Shown here piece after piece: positions 22,086-28,038 of a DNA stretch of 40,217 nt. Below the pieces are notes generated by a model. The model was not told where the DNA came from. It did not search any database and worked only from the letters and a program-made list of their open reading frames with translations. A program made the position numbers and the translations under genes. The stretch's first letter is position 1. Every line of letters starts with the position of its first letter. The DNA lies in IMG/VR virus record IMGVR_UViG_3300023174_000329, positions 1-40,217 of that record. One strand, given 5' to 3'. The stretch comes from a virus.

Positions 22086-22550
22086 TTACAGGTTGCTTTC
22101 AAGGTATCGAAGAAATTCTTTTCCTTCTTTTGGTGATCGAACCCATGCCCGATCATATAAAACATTTTGATTCCCTTTATCTGCTCGTCTTCCCTCCAAG
22201 TCGTGTTCCAGATAATATACAGAACCATCTTCTTTCACCTCATGGGCTATGTGGTAAGAAACCATATCCTCGAAATCTGATCCAAACTCTTTCTTGTCAA
22301 TGATGACTGCTGAATATGCTTTCGTTCCACAGAGAGAACGAATGTTGTATTCAATCACATACTCATTGAAATTGGAATAGAATCTATTTTCCAGATGAGT
22401 TGCGAAATCGTGCATATCGGTTTCGTCCATCCAAGATTCTAAAAGGGTTGGAAGTTCGGTTACATCGAAATGTTTTGCAATTCGATTATACTTTTCAATG
22501 ATTTTAGGGTTGTGTCCTAATTCTCCTGTGAATGACATATTAGTTTTCAT
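22086..22550 (-). CDS. Unknown early protein, 154 aa
   Basis: The start at 22550 (MKTNMSFTGELGHNPKIIEKYNRI) gives an ATGA overlap with the upstream gene. Contains ELPTLLESWMDETDMHDFATHLENRFYSNF, a central SAVIIDKKEFGSDFEDMVSYHIAHEV and a C-terminal VRSPKEGKEFLRYLE. Soluble, acidic; family not recognised. It is the last of at least three coupled genes (22938 to 22086). Confidence 0.7.
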   Translation of the reverse strand: MKTNMSFTGELGHNPKIIEKYNRIAKHFDVTELPTLLESWMDETDMHDFATHLENRFYSNFNEYVIEYNIRSLCGTKAYSAVIIDKKEFGSDFEDMVSYHIAHEVKEDGSVYYLEHDLEGRRADKGNQNVLYDRAWVRSPKEGKEFLRYLESNL

Positions 22551-22726
22551 TTTGCTTCCTCCCATTTCCAGTATTGTTCTTTTTCGTTGAACTCCGTAAT
22601 AGAGTTATAGTTTGTTCCCATCTCTTCGTTCCATTCTTGGATTTGTTCCAAGGCTTCTTGCTTGGTGACAGGTTCACTCCATTCATTAGAGGATTCGTCC
22701 TCTATGTCAATCAGTTTAAATTTCAT
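22547..22726 (-). CDS. Small acidic early protein, 59 aa
   Basis: The start at 22726 (MKFKLIDIEDESSNEWSEPV) overlaps the upstream TGA (ATGA). It continues TKQEALEQIQEWNEEMGTNY. Both ends overlap neighbours by 4 bp, which is the main support. Function unknown. Confidence 0.7.
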   Translation of the reverse strand: MKFKLIDIEDESSNEWSEPVTKQEALEQIQEWNEEMGTNYNSITEFNEKEQYWKWEEAK

Positions 22727-22938
22727 TTGGATTTTTCTTTCTTGTAGAGTTCTGTTAGTTCGGAAATAAGCAACAAGCACTCGTCGTCTGTTGCTTCTTC
22801 ACCATCTATGTCTTGAGTTGTATAGACTCCATCTAATACCATTCCTGCGAGTCCTCCTTCAAAATCAATCTGATCTTTTAGTTTTTCAGAGTCCTTGAAA
22901 ACATCAAGGTATATTTCTTTCCATTCGGATAGTTTCAT
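22723..22938 (-). CDS. Small acidic early protein, 71 aa
   Basis: MKLSEWKEIYLDVFKDSEKLKDQIDFEGGLAGMVLDGVYTTQDIDGEEATDDECLLLISELTELYKKE. Mostly helical and acidic. Not recognised. The leader is of the AACCATAGAAAAACCAAACC type, but the gene starts only 20 bp after the next gene, so it may be read from the promoter at 23238. Confidence 0.65.
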   Translation of the reverse strand: MKLSEWKEIYLDVFKDSEKLKDQIDFEGGLAGMVLDGVYTTQDIDGEEATDDECLLLISELTELYKKEKSK

Positions 22939-22958
22939 TTGGTTTGGTTTTTCTATGG

Positions 22959-23171
22959 TTAGTTTTTATATTTGTGTTCTTTTTTTACCATCTCAAGATA
23001 TTGTTCCGTTTTTTCGGACTTGAGTTCGTAATACTCTTTTAGCAATCGTGCTACTCCGATTTTTGAGGTTTCTGTATCTGGATTGTAAAACATTTTCACA
23101 AGTCCATCAATACAATTATATTCAAATACTTTTTCTCTGATTATCTGCAAGTCTTCTTCTGATAGGTTCAT
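22959..23171 (-). CDS. Small helical early protein, 70 aa
   Basis: MNLSEEDLQIIREKVFEYNCIDGLVKMFYNPDTETSKIGVARLLKEYYELKSEKTEQYLEMVKKEH. Predicted all-helical, soluble. Not recognised. First gene behind the promoter at 23238-23210 and a C/A-rich leader. Confidence 0.68.
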   Translation of the reverse strand: MNLSEEDLQIIREKVFEYNCIDGLVKMFYNPDTETSKIGVARLLKEYYELKSEKTEQYLEMVKKEHKYKN

Positions 23172-23209
23172 TTTGGTTTGGTCTTTCTATGGTTGATTGT
23201 TGAGCGTGT

Positions 23210-23238
23210 AGTCTATCTGGAAATTTTTAAAAAGTCAA
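23210..23238 (-). promoter_or_regulatory. Early promoter, TAGACT class
   Basis: Minus strand TTGACT, 17 bp, TAGACT, then ACACGCTCAACAATC and the AACCATAGAAAGACC leader of the gene at 23171. Confidence 0.6.
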
Positions 23239-23246
23239 GAACTTTT

Positions 23247-23435
23247 TTATTTATTTTCATGTTCTGGTTGATCTTCGTTGCAGTATTTTTCGACTCCTGC
23301 ATAATATCCCTTTTCGTAACAATATCTTTCAAAGTTTTTCTTGAAAGGATTCATGTCAACTCCCTCTTTTAATCCATGATTGAATCCGATTTCCCATGCT
23401 TCTGATTCTTCGACATTGATTGTTCGTCTTTCCAT
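23247..23435 (-). CDS. RMF/CrpP-like small protein, 62 aa
   Basis: AWEIGFNHGLKEGVDMNPFKKNFERYCYEKGYYAGVEKY follows the plan A..GF..G......NP(F/Y).......Y..GY.AG of ribosome-modulation-factor-like small proteins, which in bacteria silence ribosomes. The assignment is by pattern only. A second, different protein of this plan is at 31616-31789. It ends 9 bp before the promoter at 23238 and is coupled (1 bp gap) to the membrane protein upstream. Confidence 0.5.
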   Translation of the reverse strand: MERRTINVEESEAWEIGFNHGLKEGVDMNPFKKNFERYCYEKGYYAGVEKYCNEDQPEHENK

Positions 23436-23436
23436 T

Positions 23437-23625
23437 TTATTTAAATCTAAATTGAGTTTCTCCTGTCGATTGATTTGTCACTTCCCAAGTGGCATATCCT
23501 TTTTGAATTGCTTCTGCTCGGAGTGGATCGGTTACAATGATCTGAAAACTAACCAATCCTATTAAGCATCCGACGATGAATGATATTAGTGCTATTATGA
23601 GTATTTCTAATTCATCTATTTTCAT
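23437..23625 (-). CDS. Small single-span membrane protein, 62 aa
   Basis: One long hydrophobic segment (ILIIALISFIVGCLIGLVSF, about 8-28) after a short acidic N-terminus, then a soluble tail QKGYATWEVTNQSTGETQFRFK. Probably inserted in the inner membrane with the tail outside. Function unknown. It lies in a run with genes of similar size. Confidence 0.7.
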   Translation of the reverse strand: MKIDELEILIIALISFIVGCLIGLVSFQIIVTDPLRAEAIQKGYATWEVTNQSTGETQFRFK

Positions 23626-23637
23626 AATATTTAATTT

Positions 23638-23808
23638 TTAGTAGTTTCCAAATTCCAGTTCGGATTGAAGTTCTTCCCACCGATCTTCATAATCAAGTTG
23701 TTCGCAATCAGCATCTACAATTTCGATTTCGAGTTCGGGGGAGATATTGGAACGGATAGCTTCTACCATCCCTCTTTTGACATAGATTGCTATTTTTGGT
23801 ATTTTCAT
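23638..23808 (-). CDS. Small acidic early protein, 56 aa
   Basis: MKIPKIAIYVKRGMVEAIRSNISPELEIEIVDADCEQLDYEDRWEELQSELEFGNY. A basic first third and a strongly acidic rest. It has a promoter (23875-23847) and the C/A-rich leader directly upstream, so it is very likely real. The pattern is familiar from small phage/plasmid proteins, but I cannot name a family. Confidence 0.75.
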   Translation of the reverse strand: MKIPKIAIYVKRGMVEAIRSNISPELEIEIVDADCEQLDYEDRWEELQSELEFGNY

Positions 23809-23846
23809 TTGGTTGGTTTTTCTATGGTTGATTTTGTTGAGCGTGT

Positions 23847-23875
23847 AGTCTATCGGAAAATTCTTGGAATGTCAA
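23847..23875 (-). promoter_or_regulatory. Early promoter, TAGACT class
   Basis: Minus strand TTGACA, 17 bp, TAGACT, then ACACGCTCAACAAAATC and the AACCATAGAAAAACC leader of the gene at 23808. Confidence 0.65.
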
Positions 23876-23883
23876 GAACTTTT

Positions 23884-24405
23884 TTATGCTGTTTCTAAAT
23901 GTGCTTCTTCTGGAAAGATTTCTCCAACGAATGATCCTGTGATTCGGGTGAACAAGTCTTTTGCTTCTTCCCATTCTGCATTGTCTCCATCAGAAGAAAA
24001 GGTGAATACATCTGGATTATCAAATGCGTGTTTGAATGCAAGAAGAGAAACACAAACCAGAAGATCGTATGGTTTCCTTGCGGTCTTGCAGAAGTCTTTT
24101 GCTGATCCACCAGAAGGAAACCATTTGATTCCAAATGTTTCGTGATTCATTCCTGTCTTGTCATCACCATTGAACCATACTTCTGATTCGTTTATCATCG
24201 GTGTTCCTTCTCCAAGTCCTCCACGAATGATGCAGGGCTGGTCATCATAAAATCCTCCTGCTTGTCCTTTGTGACGGAACTTGTCTTTCTTAATCATCTT
24301 GTGTGCCTTGTCGATTATGTCAACTGCTTTCCGAAACTTCTTGCGAAGTTCTTCGGTGTCCAAGATTTCGTTTGGTTGGTATGTCCAGAAATGTGTATAA
24401 CCCAA
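23884..24405 (-). CDS. Conserved MGYTH-type phage/plasmid protein, 173 aa, TTG start
   Basis: Starts MGYTHFWTYQPNE, with FDNPDVFTFSSDGDNAEW and GFYDDQPCIIRGGLGEGTPMINESEVWFNG; the M-GYTHY opening and the D.....ISSDGD-like segment are familiar from uncharacterised phage and plasmid proteins. The start codon is TTG at 24405: it restores the family N-terminus and is preceded by GAGG 8 nt upstream, one of the few good ribosome-binding sites in the window. Promoter at 24510-24482. Function unknown. Confidence 0.75.
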   Translation of the reverse strand: MGYTHFWTYQPNEILDTEELRKKFRKAVDIIDKAHKMIKKDKFRHKGQAGGFYDDQPCIIRGGLGEGTPMINESEVWFNGDDKTGMNHETFGIKWFPSGGSAKDFCKTARKPYDLLVCVSLLAFKHAFDNPDVFTFSSDGDNAEWEEAKDLFTRITGSFVGEIFPEEAHLETA

Positions 24406-24481
24406 TTTATTATCCTCGTCTTTCTATTTTTATTTGTTTTTGTTGTTTAGTTTGGTTTTTGTTCTTGATTGAACGGCGACT

Positions 24482-24510
24482 ATACTATCAAGGTTTTTCT
24501 TCTTTGTCAA
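24482..24510 (-). promoter_or_regulatory. Early promoter, TAGTAT class
   Basis: Minus strand TTGACA, 17 bp, TAGTAT, then AGTCGCCGTTCAATC. It overlaps the end of the gene at 24488. Confidence 0.65.
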
Positions 24511-24694
24511 ATGTTTTTTCGGGAAAGATTACAATTTTTGATATTGTTCCCCATGCTTTTTTGCTTTGGGTCTTTCCTGTAAAAACACATTCTAAAACTT
24601 GATCCTTGCTATCACATTCTACAATATCCTCAAACAAATGAGTTATACCGATAGCATCCCTTTCTCTTCCGATTGCTTTTACCTTAAATCTCAT
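24488..24694 (-). CDS. Small early protein, 68 aa
   Basis: The ATG at 24694 (MRFKVKAIGRERDAIGITHLFEDIVECDSKDQVLECVF) is preferred over an in-frame TTG at 24703. It overlaps the end of the upstream 50-aa gene by 11 bp. A short alpha/beta domain, not recognised. Confidence 0.65.
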   Translation of the reverse strand: MRFKVKAIGRERDAIGITHLFEDIVECDSKDQVLECVFTGKTQSKKAWGTISKIVIFPEKTFDKEEKP

Positions 24695-24836
24695 CTTCTT
24701 CAAGTTCGTCTTCTGATTCTATAATGTGCCAACCGAGTTCTTTCATAGCCTCTTCCCTTGCTTGTTCTGGTGTTTCCGCTTCAACCATAAAAGGTTGTTC
24801 GGTTTCCAGAGTGCAATATACCATGTAATTTTTCAT
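24684..24836 (-). CDS. Small acidic early protein, 50 aa
   Basis: MKNYMVYCTLETEQPFMVEAETPEQAREEAMKELGWHIIESEDELEEDEI. It resembles small 'xxVxAxTPEEAxxxAxxxL' modules common in phages. Found on the minus strand of an apparent gap and fits between its neighbours. Function unknown. Confidence 0.72.
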   Translation of the reverse strand: MKNYMVYCTLETEQPFMVEAETPEQAREEAMKELGWHIIESEDELEEDEI

Positions 24837-24841
24837 TTTAG

Positions 24842-25036
24842 TTATTTAGAAGAAACGCTACCCCGAAGTAAAATCATAATGATAAAGGCATAGAACCAAT
24901 TTGTCCATGTAAAAGGAATTGTTAAACTAAACAAACCATTTACCGACCAGATCAAAAGAAATGGGGTAATGAGTAGAAATCCGATTCCGACCAAAATTAG
25001 TCCGATTCCTGTAAAAAATAAATTGTTGTCTTTCAT
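24842..25036 (-). CDS. Small two-span membrane protein, 64 aa
   Basis: Two hydrophobic segments (LFFTGIGLILVGIGFLLITP about 5-27, and WTNWFYAFIIMILLRG at the end). Overlaps the upstream gene by 4 bp (ATGA), so it is co-translated with another membrane protein. Function unknown. Confidence 0.7.
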   Translation of the reverse strand: MKDNNLFFTGIGLILVGIGFLLITPFLLIWSVNGLFSLTIPFTWTNWFYAFIIMILLRGSVSSK

Positions 25037-25200
25037 AGTGGTATTCCAAAAATTGTGATTGTGTAGTTAAAAAAGTAGAGTGCGATTGCCTTGACGATTG
25101 CCATTGTTAATCCCAATATACAAGCACCGAAGTATATGCAACCGAATCCTATAATTGCCATGACCGCACCATCTGGTATTTCTATATCTTTTAGTTTCAT
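25033..25200 (-). CDS. Small membrane protein, 55 aa
   Basis: The start at 25200 (MKLKDIEIPDGAVMAIIGFGCIYFG) is chosen because it follows the upstream stop by 4 bp; an earlier in-frame start at 25221 lies inside that gene. Most of the chain is hydrophobic, with probably two spans (AVMAIIGFGCIYFGACILGL and AIVKAIALYFFNYTITIFGI). Function unknown. Confidence 0.68.
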   Translation of the reverse strand: MKLKDIEIPDGAVMAIIGFGCIYFGACILGLTMAIVKAIALYFFNYTITIFGIPL

Positions 25201-25204
25201 AGTT

Positions 25205-25435
25205 TTAGTTAATGTATCCAAGGTTTCTCAATCTATTTCTTGTGGGGCAATAATCTTCAATAACTTGGTGAGGATAAACATTGGAATAAACAGGTCTTTC
25301 ACAATGATATGGTCTGACTGGATATTCTCGATAATAAGAATATTGTCGGGTTGGATAATAGTTGTAGCCTTCCATATCAACACATCCCACCAGAGAGATT
25401 GAAACGATTCCCAAAAGTAATGTTAGTTTTTTCAT
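25205..25435 (-). CDS. Putative lipoprotein, 76 aa
   Basis: The ATG at 25435 gives MKKLTLLLGIVSISLVGCVDM, a textbook type II signal peptide with lipobox L-V-G-C (Cys18). The mature part is Tyr/Pro/Arg-rich (YNYYPTRQYSYYREYPVRPY) with two further Cys. It is the first gene behind the promoter at 25477-25449, followed by two membrane proteins, so this small operon targets the envelope. Exclusion of competing phages is a possible role (inference). Confidence 0.75.
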   Translation of the reverse strand: MKKLTLLLGIVSISLVGCVDMEGYNYYPTRQYSYYREYPVRPYHCERPVYSNVYPHQVIEDYCPTRNRLRNLGYIN

Positions 25436-25448
25436 TTTGATAGCGAAG

Positions 25449-25477
25449 AGTGTATCAGAAAATTTAAAGTATGTCAA
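25449..25477 (-). promoter_or_regulatory. Early promoter of the envelope-protein operon
   Basis: Minus strand TTGACA, 17 bp, TACACT. It lies only 13 bp before the lipoprotein ATG. Confidence 0.55.
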
Positions 25478-25745
25478 TGAGATTTTTTATATTATTTTCT
25501 ATCACCAATACTCTTTTTTGTTTAATCAGATTAGTCCATTTTTGTTTTGTTTCATTTAAGAAATCGTTTTCGTCTTCTCTATTTTGAAATACAGCATCCC
25601 ATACTAATTCAAATCTTTCAAGAGAAACTAAAAATACTGATATGTTTGTGGAATCTTTTACATTTAAAGCAAGAACACTATTTCTAAATTTAAAAATCGT
25701 GGTATAAAGATTTTCCTTTTCTGGTATAATTCTTACCATTTCCAT
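25464..25745 (-). CDS. Unknown early protein, 93 aa
   Basis: The start at 25745 (MEMVRIIPEKENLYTTIFKFRNSVLALNVKD) avoids overlap with the upstream gene; a longer frame would begin at 25805 inside it. Alpha/beta, with a C-terminal TKQKWTNLIKQKRVLVIENNIKNL. Not recognised. It lies 13 bp after the upstream gene. Confidence 0.6.
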   Translation of the reverse strand: MEMVRIIPEKENLYTTIFKFRNSVLALNVKDSTNISVFLVSLERFELVWDAVFQNREDENDFLNETKQKWTNLIKQKRVLVIENNIKNLIDIL

Positions 25746-25758
25746 ATAATTTTTAGTT

Positions 25759-26253
25759 TTAGATATTCCACCAATAAGGAACATTACCGAGTTTCCAAGT
25801 AGCAAAGTCTTTCTTGTCGTTTAGGTAATAGGTTCGGTAGGCTTTAACAGGATCGGGATTTTTGTATTCTTCTGGCATTGCTTGTGCATGGTTTGTCAAT
25901 TCTCCTTCTGGAATTAGATAATCCATATCACACAATTTTTCGATTCCTTTTTGACATGAATGAATTTTGTTATATCTCTTTGTATATTCATTACATAGTT
26001 CCAAAGCATGAATAGAAGCCCAATTATAGTTTGTCCTGCTATCTCCACACCATTGAGTGCAAGGATGATTATGATAGCCTCCTTTTAATGGTGTTCCTTT
26101 AGCTGTTAATGGCATCATATTACTTGTTGCGCCATGTCTAATTACTGCACTACCAAGCTGTTGAAATAACTCTACAACCATTTTTGTAGCGTGTTTATCA
26201 CAGGAATATTGAGCGGCTTTTATAGGGTCTTCGTCTAATACAAAGATATTCAT
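25759..26253 (-). CDS. Conserved phage protein of the MNIFVLDEDP type, 164 aa
   Basis: MNIFVLDEDPIKAAQYSCDKHATKMVVELFQQLGSA, then GGYHNHPCTQWCGDSRTNYNWASIHALELCNEYTKRY.K.HSC, and DPVKAYRTYYLNDKK near the end. This order (LD.DP..AA...CDKH..KM..E, HPCT.W...S..NY.W, EY..RY.K.H) defines a well-conserved family in large phages whose function I do not know. The conserved Cys/His/Asp suggest an enzyme or metal site. It has its own promoter (26314-26286) and C/A-rich leader. Confidence 0.8.
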   Translation of the reverse strand: MNIFVLDEDPIKAAQYSCDKHATKMVVELFQQLGSAVIRHGATSNMMPLTAKGTPLKGGYHNHPCTQWCGDSRTNYNWASIHALELCNEYTKRYNKIHSCQKGIEKLCDMDYLIPEGELTNHAQAMPEEYKNPDPVKAYRTYYLNDKKDFATWKLGNVPYWWNI

Positions 26254-26285
26254 TTGGTTTTTCTATGGTTGATTATTGAGCCGAA

Positions 26286-26314
26286 AGATTATCAGAGTTT
26301 TTTAGATTTGTCAA
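26286..26314 (-). promoter_or_regulatory. Early promoter (gene at 26253)
   Basis: Minus strand TTGACA, 17 bp, TAATCT, then TTCGGCTCAATAATC and the AACCATAGAAAAACC leader. Confidence 0.6.
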
Positions 26315-26353
26315 GGGGAATATCAGAATTTTTTACTTTTTTTATTGTAGGGG

Positions 26354-26509
26354 AAAATTCAAGATATTTTAGAATTTCTTTCATTGACTAAAATTGGAAA
26401 ACAATTTGGTGTTTCTGATAATGCTATTAGGAAATGGTGTAAAAATTATGGAATAAAGAATCTCCCGAAGAACGATTATAGACAAAAACAATTTCATTCT
26501 AAAAAATAG
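26354..26509 (+). pseudogene. Remnant of an HNH/homing endonuclease C-terminal helix-turn-helix
   Basis: An open plus frame without a start codon reads LTKIGKQFGVSDNAIRKWCK...YGIKNLPKNDYRQ and stops at 26507-26509. IGK.FGVSDNAIRKW is the helix-turn-helix that ends many phage HNH endonucleases. An in-frame TAG lies just upstream (26348-26350), so the catalytic part is gone. It is the only plus-strand coding trace between 8.1 and 32.6 kb and abuts the tRNA cluster, whose Leu gene has an intron. Confidence 0.65.
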
Positions 26510-26511
26510 AA

Positions 26512-26589
26512 TGGCGGAGATGGCAGGACTCGAACCTGCATCATCCAATTATGCGCTTACTGATTAGAAGTCAGTGCCAATACACCTCC
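26512..26589 (-). tRNA. tRNA-Arg (UCU), apparently without a normal D-arm
   Basis: 7-bp acceptor stem (GGAGGTG with CATCTCC), discriminator G and encoded CCA. T-arm GCAGG-TTCGAGT-CCTGC. Anticodon arm ACTGA-CTTCTAA-TCAGT, so anticodon TCT. Only 7 nt (TATTGGC) separate acceptor and anticodon arms, too few for a D-arm. Instead 19 nt lie between anticodon and T arms and contain GCATAATTGGATGATGC, which looks like a D-arm. Total length is normal. Confidence 0.7.
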
Positions 26590-26596
26590 GTTAAAC

Positions 26597-26673
26597 TGGT
26601 GGGCTGTGTCGGATTCTAACCGACGATCCTTCGGTTATGAGCCGAACGCTTTGGAACGCTAAGCTAACAGCCC
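26597..26673 (-). tRNA. tRNA with CAU anticodon (Met, or Ile if modified)
   Basis: Acceptor GGGCTGT with ACAGCCC, discriminator A, encoded CCA. D-arm GCTT...AAGC. Anticodon arm TTCGG-CTCATAA-CCGAA. T-arm GTCGG-TTAGAAT-CCGAC. A complete cloverleaf. A G-C first pair and no run of three G-C pairs in the anticodon stem argue against an initiator; Ile (lysidine at C34) cannot be excluded. Confidence 0.9.
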
Positions 26674-26699
26674 TTTAAATATCAACTACTTACAAAAAC

Positions 26700-27042
26700 T
26701 GGTGTCGAAGGAGGAACTCGAATCCTCACGCCATTACTGGCAACGGATTTTCTTACTACTATAACTTTCGTTACCAGATTCGTCAGTCAGCGTATCGACC
26801 GCTCTGTTCAATCCTTTCGGGATTTACTTTTCTCAATCTGTTTGTAGTCTGGACTTTACCTTAACCATTGCTTTCGCTTTAGGTTCTTGCCGTCAAGTCT
26901 CTACACCTTCATCTTTCGATGCTTGGCTCGGTATTAGGAGTTTAAACCCTTCACCGAATTTGACAAGTTACATTTGAAAGGTTTCCCAATCAAAGCTCAA
27001 ATTTCTTCAAGTCCGTTGTGTCTGCCATTCCACCACTCCGAC
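26700..27042 (-). tRNA. tRNA-Leu (UAA) interrupted by a group I intron
   Basis: Exon 1 is 27042-27009 (GTCGGAGTGGTGGAATGG... to ACGGACTT) and exon 2 is 26751-26700 (AAAATCCGT... to CTTCGAC-A-CCA). Joined, they make an 86-nt type II tRNA with acceptor GTCGGAG/CTTCGAC, anticodon loop CTTAAAA (anticodon TAA), a long variable arm and encoded CCA. The split falls after U34, between the first and second anticodon bases, exactly where the cyanobacterial/plastid tRNA-Leu intron sits. Confidence 0.9.
26752..27008 (-). ncRNA. Group I intron in the tRNA-Leu gene, 257 nt
   Basis: The 5' exon ends in T and the intron in G, as expected. P1 can form between exon CTT and intron GAG, giving the usual U-G pair at the splice site. 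Core elements are recognisable: CAAATTCGGTGAAGGG and AATACCGAGCC (P/Q), GTGTAGAGACTTGACGGC (R) and GGTAAAGTCCAGAC (S), with AGACTT/AAGTC forming P7. This resembles the IC3 introns of cyanobacterial tRNA-Leu. It is too short to carry an endonuclease ORF, and none is present. Confidence 0.85.
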
Positions 27043-27044
27043 AT

Positions 27045-27120
27045 TGGTAGCGGGTGATAGAATCGAACTATCCTAAAGATGCTTATGAGACACCCCAATT
27101 CGCCAGAATTGTAACCCGCA
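27045..27120 (-). tRNA. Second tRNA with CAU anticodon
   Basis: Six-pair acceptor GCGGGT/ACCCGC plus a T-T opposition at position 1:72, discriminator A, encoded CCA. D-arm CAATT-CTGGCG-AATTG. Anticodon arm GGTGT-CTCATAA-GCATC (two wobble pairs). T-arm GATAG-TTCGATT-CTATC. The unpaired first position recalls initiator tRNA, but the anticodon stem lacks the three G-C pairs, so identity (fMet, Met or Ile2) is open. It ends 2 bp before tRNA-Leu and is first in the cluster. Confidence 0.85.
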
Positions 27121-27157
27121 ATATAAAAATATTTAATCTAAAACTATCAAAAATCTA

Positions 27158-27215
27158 TTTCCAATTTTTTAAAAGTCTGGATGAACTTTTTTTCCAATTT
27201 TTTAAAAGTCTGGAT
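27158..27215 (-). repeat. Two direct repeats upstream of the tRNA cluster
   Basis: A 25-bp sequence (on the minus strand ATCCAGACTTTTAAAAAATT and so on) occurs twice, with starts 33 bp apart, between the promoter at 27266-27238 and the first tRNA. It could be an operator or a processing site. Confidence 0.45.
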
Positions 27216-27237
27216 AACTTTATTTAATATACCTGCC

Positions 27238-27266
27238 ACTATACACTAAACTTACTTGCCTGTCAA
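27238..27266 (-). promoter_or_regulatory. Promoter of the tRNA cluster
   Basis: Minus strand TTGACA, 17 bp ending GTG, TATAGT. It transcribes through two 25-bp repeats into the four tRNA genes. Confidence 0.65.
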
Positions 27267-27276
27267 TGAAAATCTA

Positions 27277-27843
27277 TCAGAAAAATTTCAAAGTTTGCCC
27301 TACATAGATTTTGTTTGGGTCTTTGATGTTATTGATTTTCATTAGTCTTTCGGTGACAAGGTGATATTTCTTGGCAATGCTGTTGATAGTATCTCCTTGT
27401 TTTACTTGATAGGTTTGAGTATATTTTGATTTAGTTTTTGTTTCTGTATTTTTTGCCTGTTGTTGTGGGGTTGGTTTTGGAACAGATTCGGCAATTTTTG
27501 TTTCATTTGTTTTCGGCATTGTTTTAACCATCGGAGCATCTGGATGAGGGAAATCATTTTTAGATACTTCTTTTGGTTCTACTTTTTCTGGTTCTCCTAC
27601 ATATACACTTTCGTTACTTGAAACAAATTTTTTATCTTCTTTTATTTCTTCGGCTGTTGCTTTTAGATTATTGGATGAAATTAAGATTCCTCCGATAACT
27701 ATTGCATGAAGGGCTAATACCACACCGAAAGCACTTTTAAATTTTATCGGCGGTTTTTCTTCTTCTACTTCTACTTCTTCCAGTTCTATTTCAATATCTG
27801 GTTGTGGTCGTTTCATGTCGTTCAAAAGAAATTGAGGTTTCAT
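27277..27843 (-). CDS. LysM-domain protein with one membrane anchor, 188 aa
   Basis: An acidic cytoplasmic N-terminus (IEIELEEVEVEEEKPP), one membrane span (FGVVLALHAIVIGGILI, about 41-57), a Pro/Lys/Thr-rich linker, and a C-terminal LysM (TYQVKQGDTINSIAKKYHLVTERLMKINNI...IYVGQTLKFF, about 143-188), which binds peptidoglycan. It should sit in the inner membrane with LysM on the cell wall. It could modify or sense the wall early in infection. Anchor plus LysM resembles host-type proteins known to me from Verrucomicrobiota, so a host origin is possible. It overlaps the upstream gene by 4 bp. Confidence 0.85.
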   Translation of the reverse strand: MKPQFLLNDMKRPQPDIEIELEEVEVEEEKPPIKFKSAFGVVLALHAIVIGGILISSNNLKATAEEIKEDKKFVSSNESVYVGEPEKVEPKEVSKNDFPHPDAPMVKTMPKTNETKIAESVPKPTPQQQAKNTETKTKSKYTQTYQVKQGDTINSIAKKYHLVTERLMKINNIKDPNKIYVGQTLKFF

Positions 27844-27971
27844 TGTTTGGGGGGAGGGATTAAATGATAGCCTAATTCTTCAAGTGCTACATCTTCGGGT
27901 GATTCATCGGACTTTACCCAAATTTCGATAGAGTCATTTACATCCCAAATATTAACCAACTTCCATTTCAT
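27840..27971 (-). CDS. Small acidic early protein, 43 aa
   Basis: The start at 27971 gives MKWKLVNIWDVNDSIEIWVKSDESPEDVALEELGYHLIPPPKQ, a compact domain resembling the 50-aa protein at 24684 (strand, then SPEDVALEELG helix). Longer in-frame starts exist at about 28016 and 28055, but these add only low-complexity Lys/Asn/Pro. The stop overlaps the LysM ATG (ATGA). Confidence 0.6.
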   Translation of the reverse strand: MKWKLVNIWDVNDSIEIWVKSDESPEDVALEELGYHLIPPPKQ

Positions 27972-28038
27972 TTTATTTTTTATTTGTTTTGGTTTTTTGG
28001 TCAGATTGATTTTCATTTTATTTATTTTTGGTTTAGGG

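Noticed and set aside
26752-27008. Endonuclease ORF inside the tRNA intron
   Set aside because: The intron is 257 nt, and neither strand holds an open frame with nuclease motifs.
27045-27120. Call as initiator tRNA-fMet
   Set aside because: The unpaired 1:72 position fits, but the anticodon stem lacks the three consecutive G-C pairs, so only the CAU anticodon is stated.
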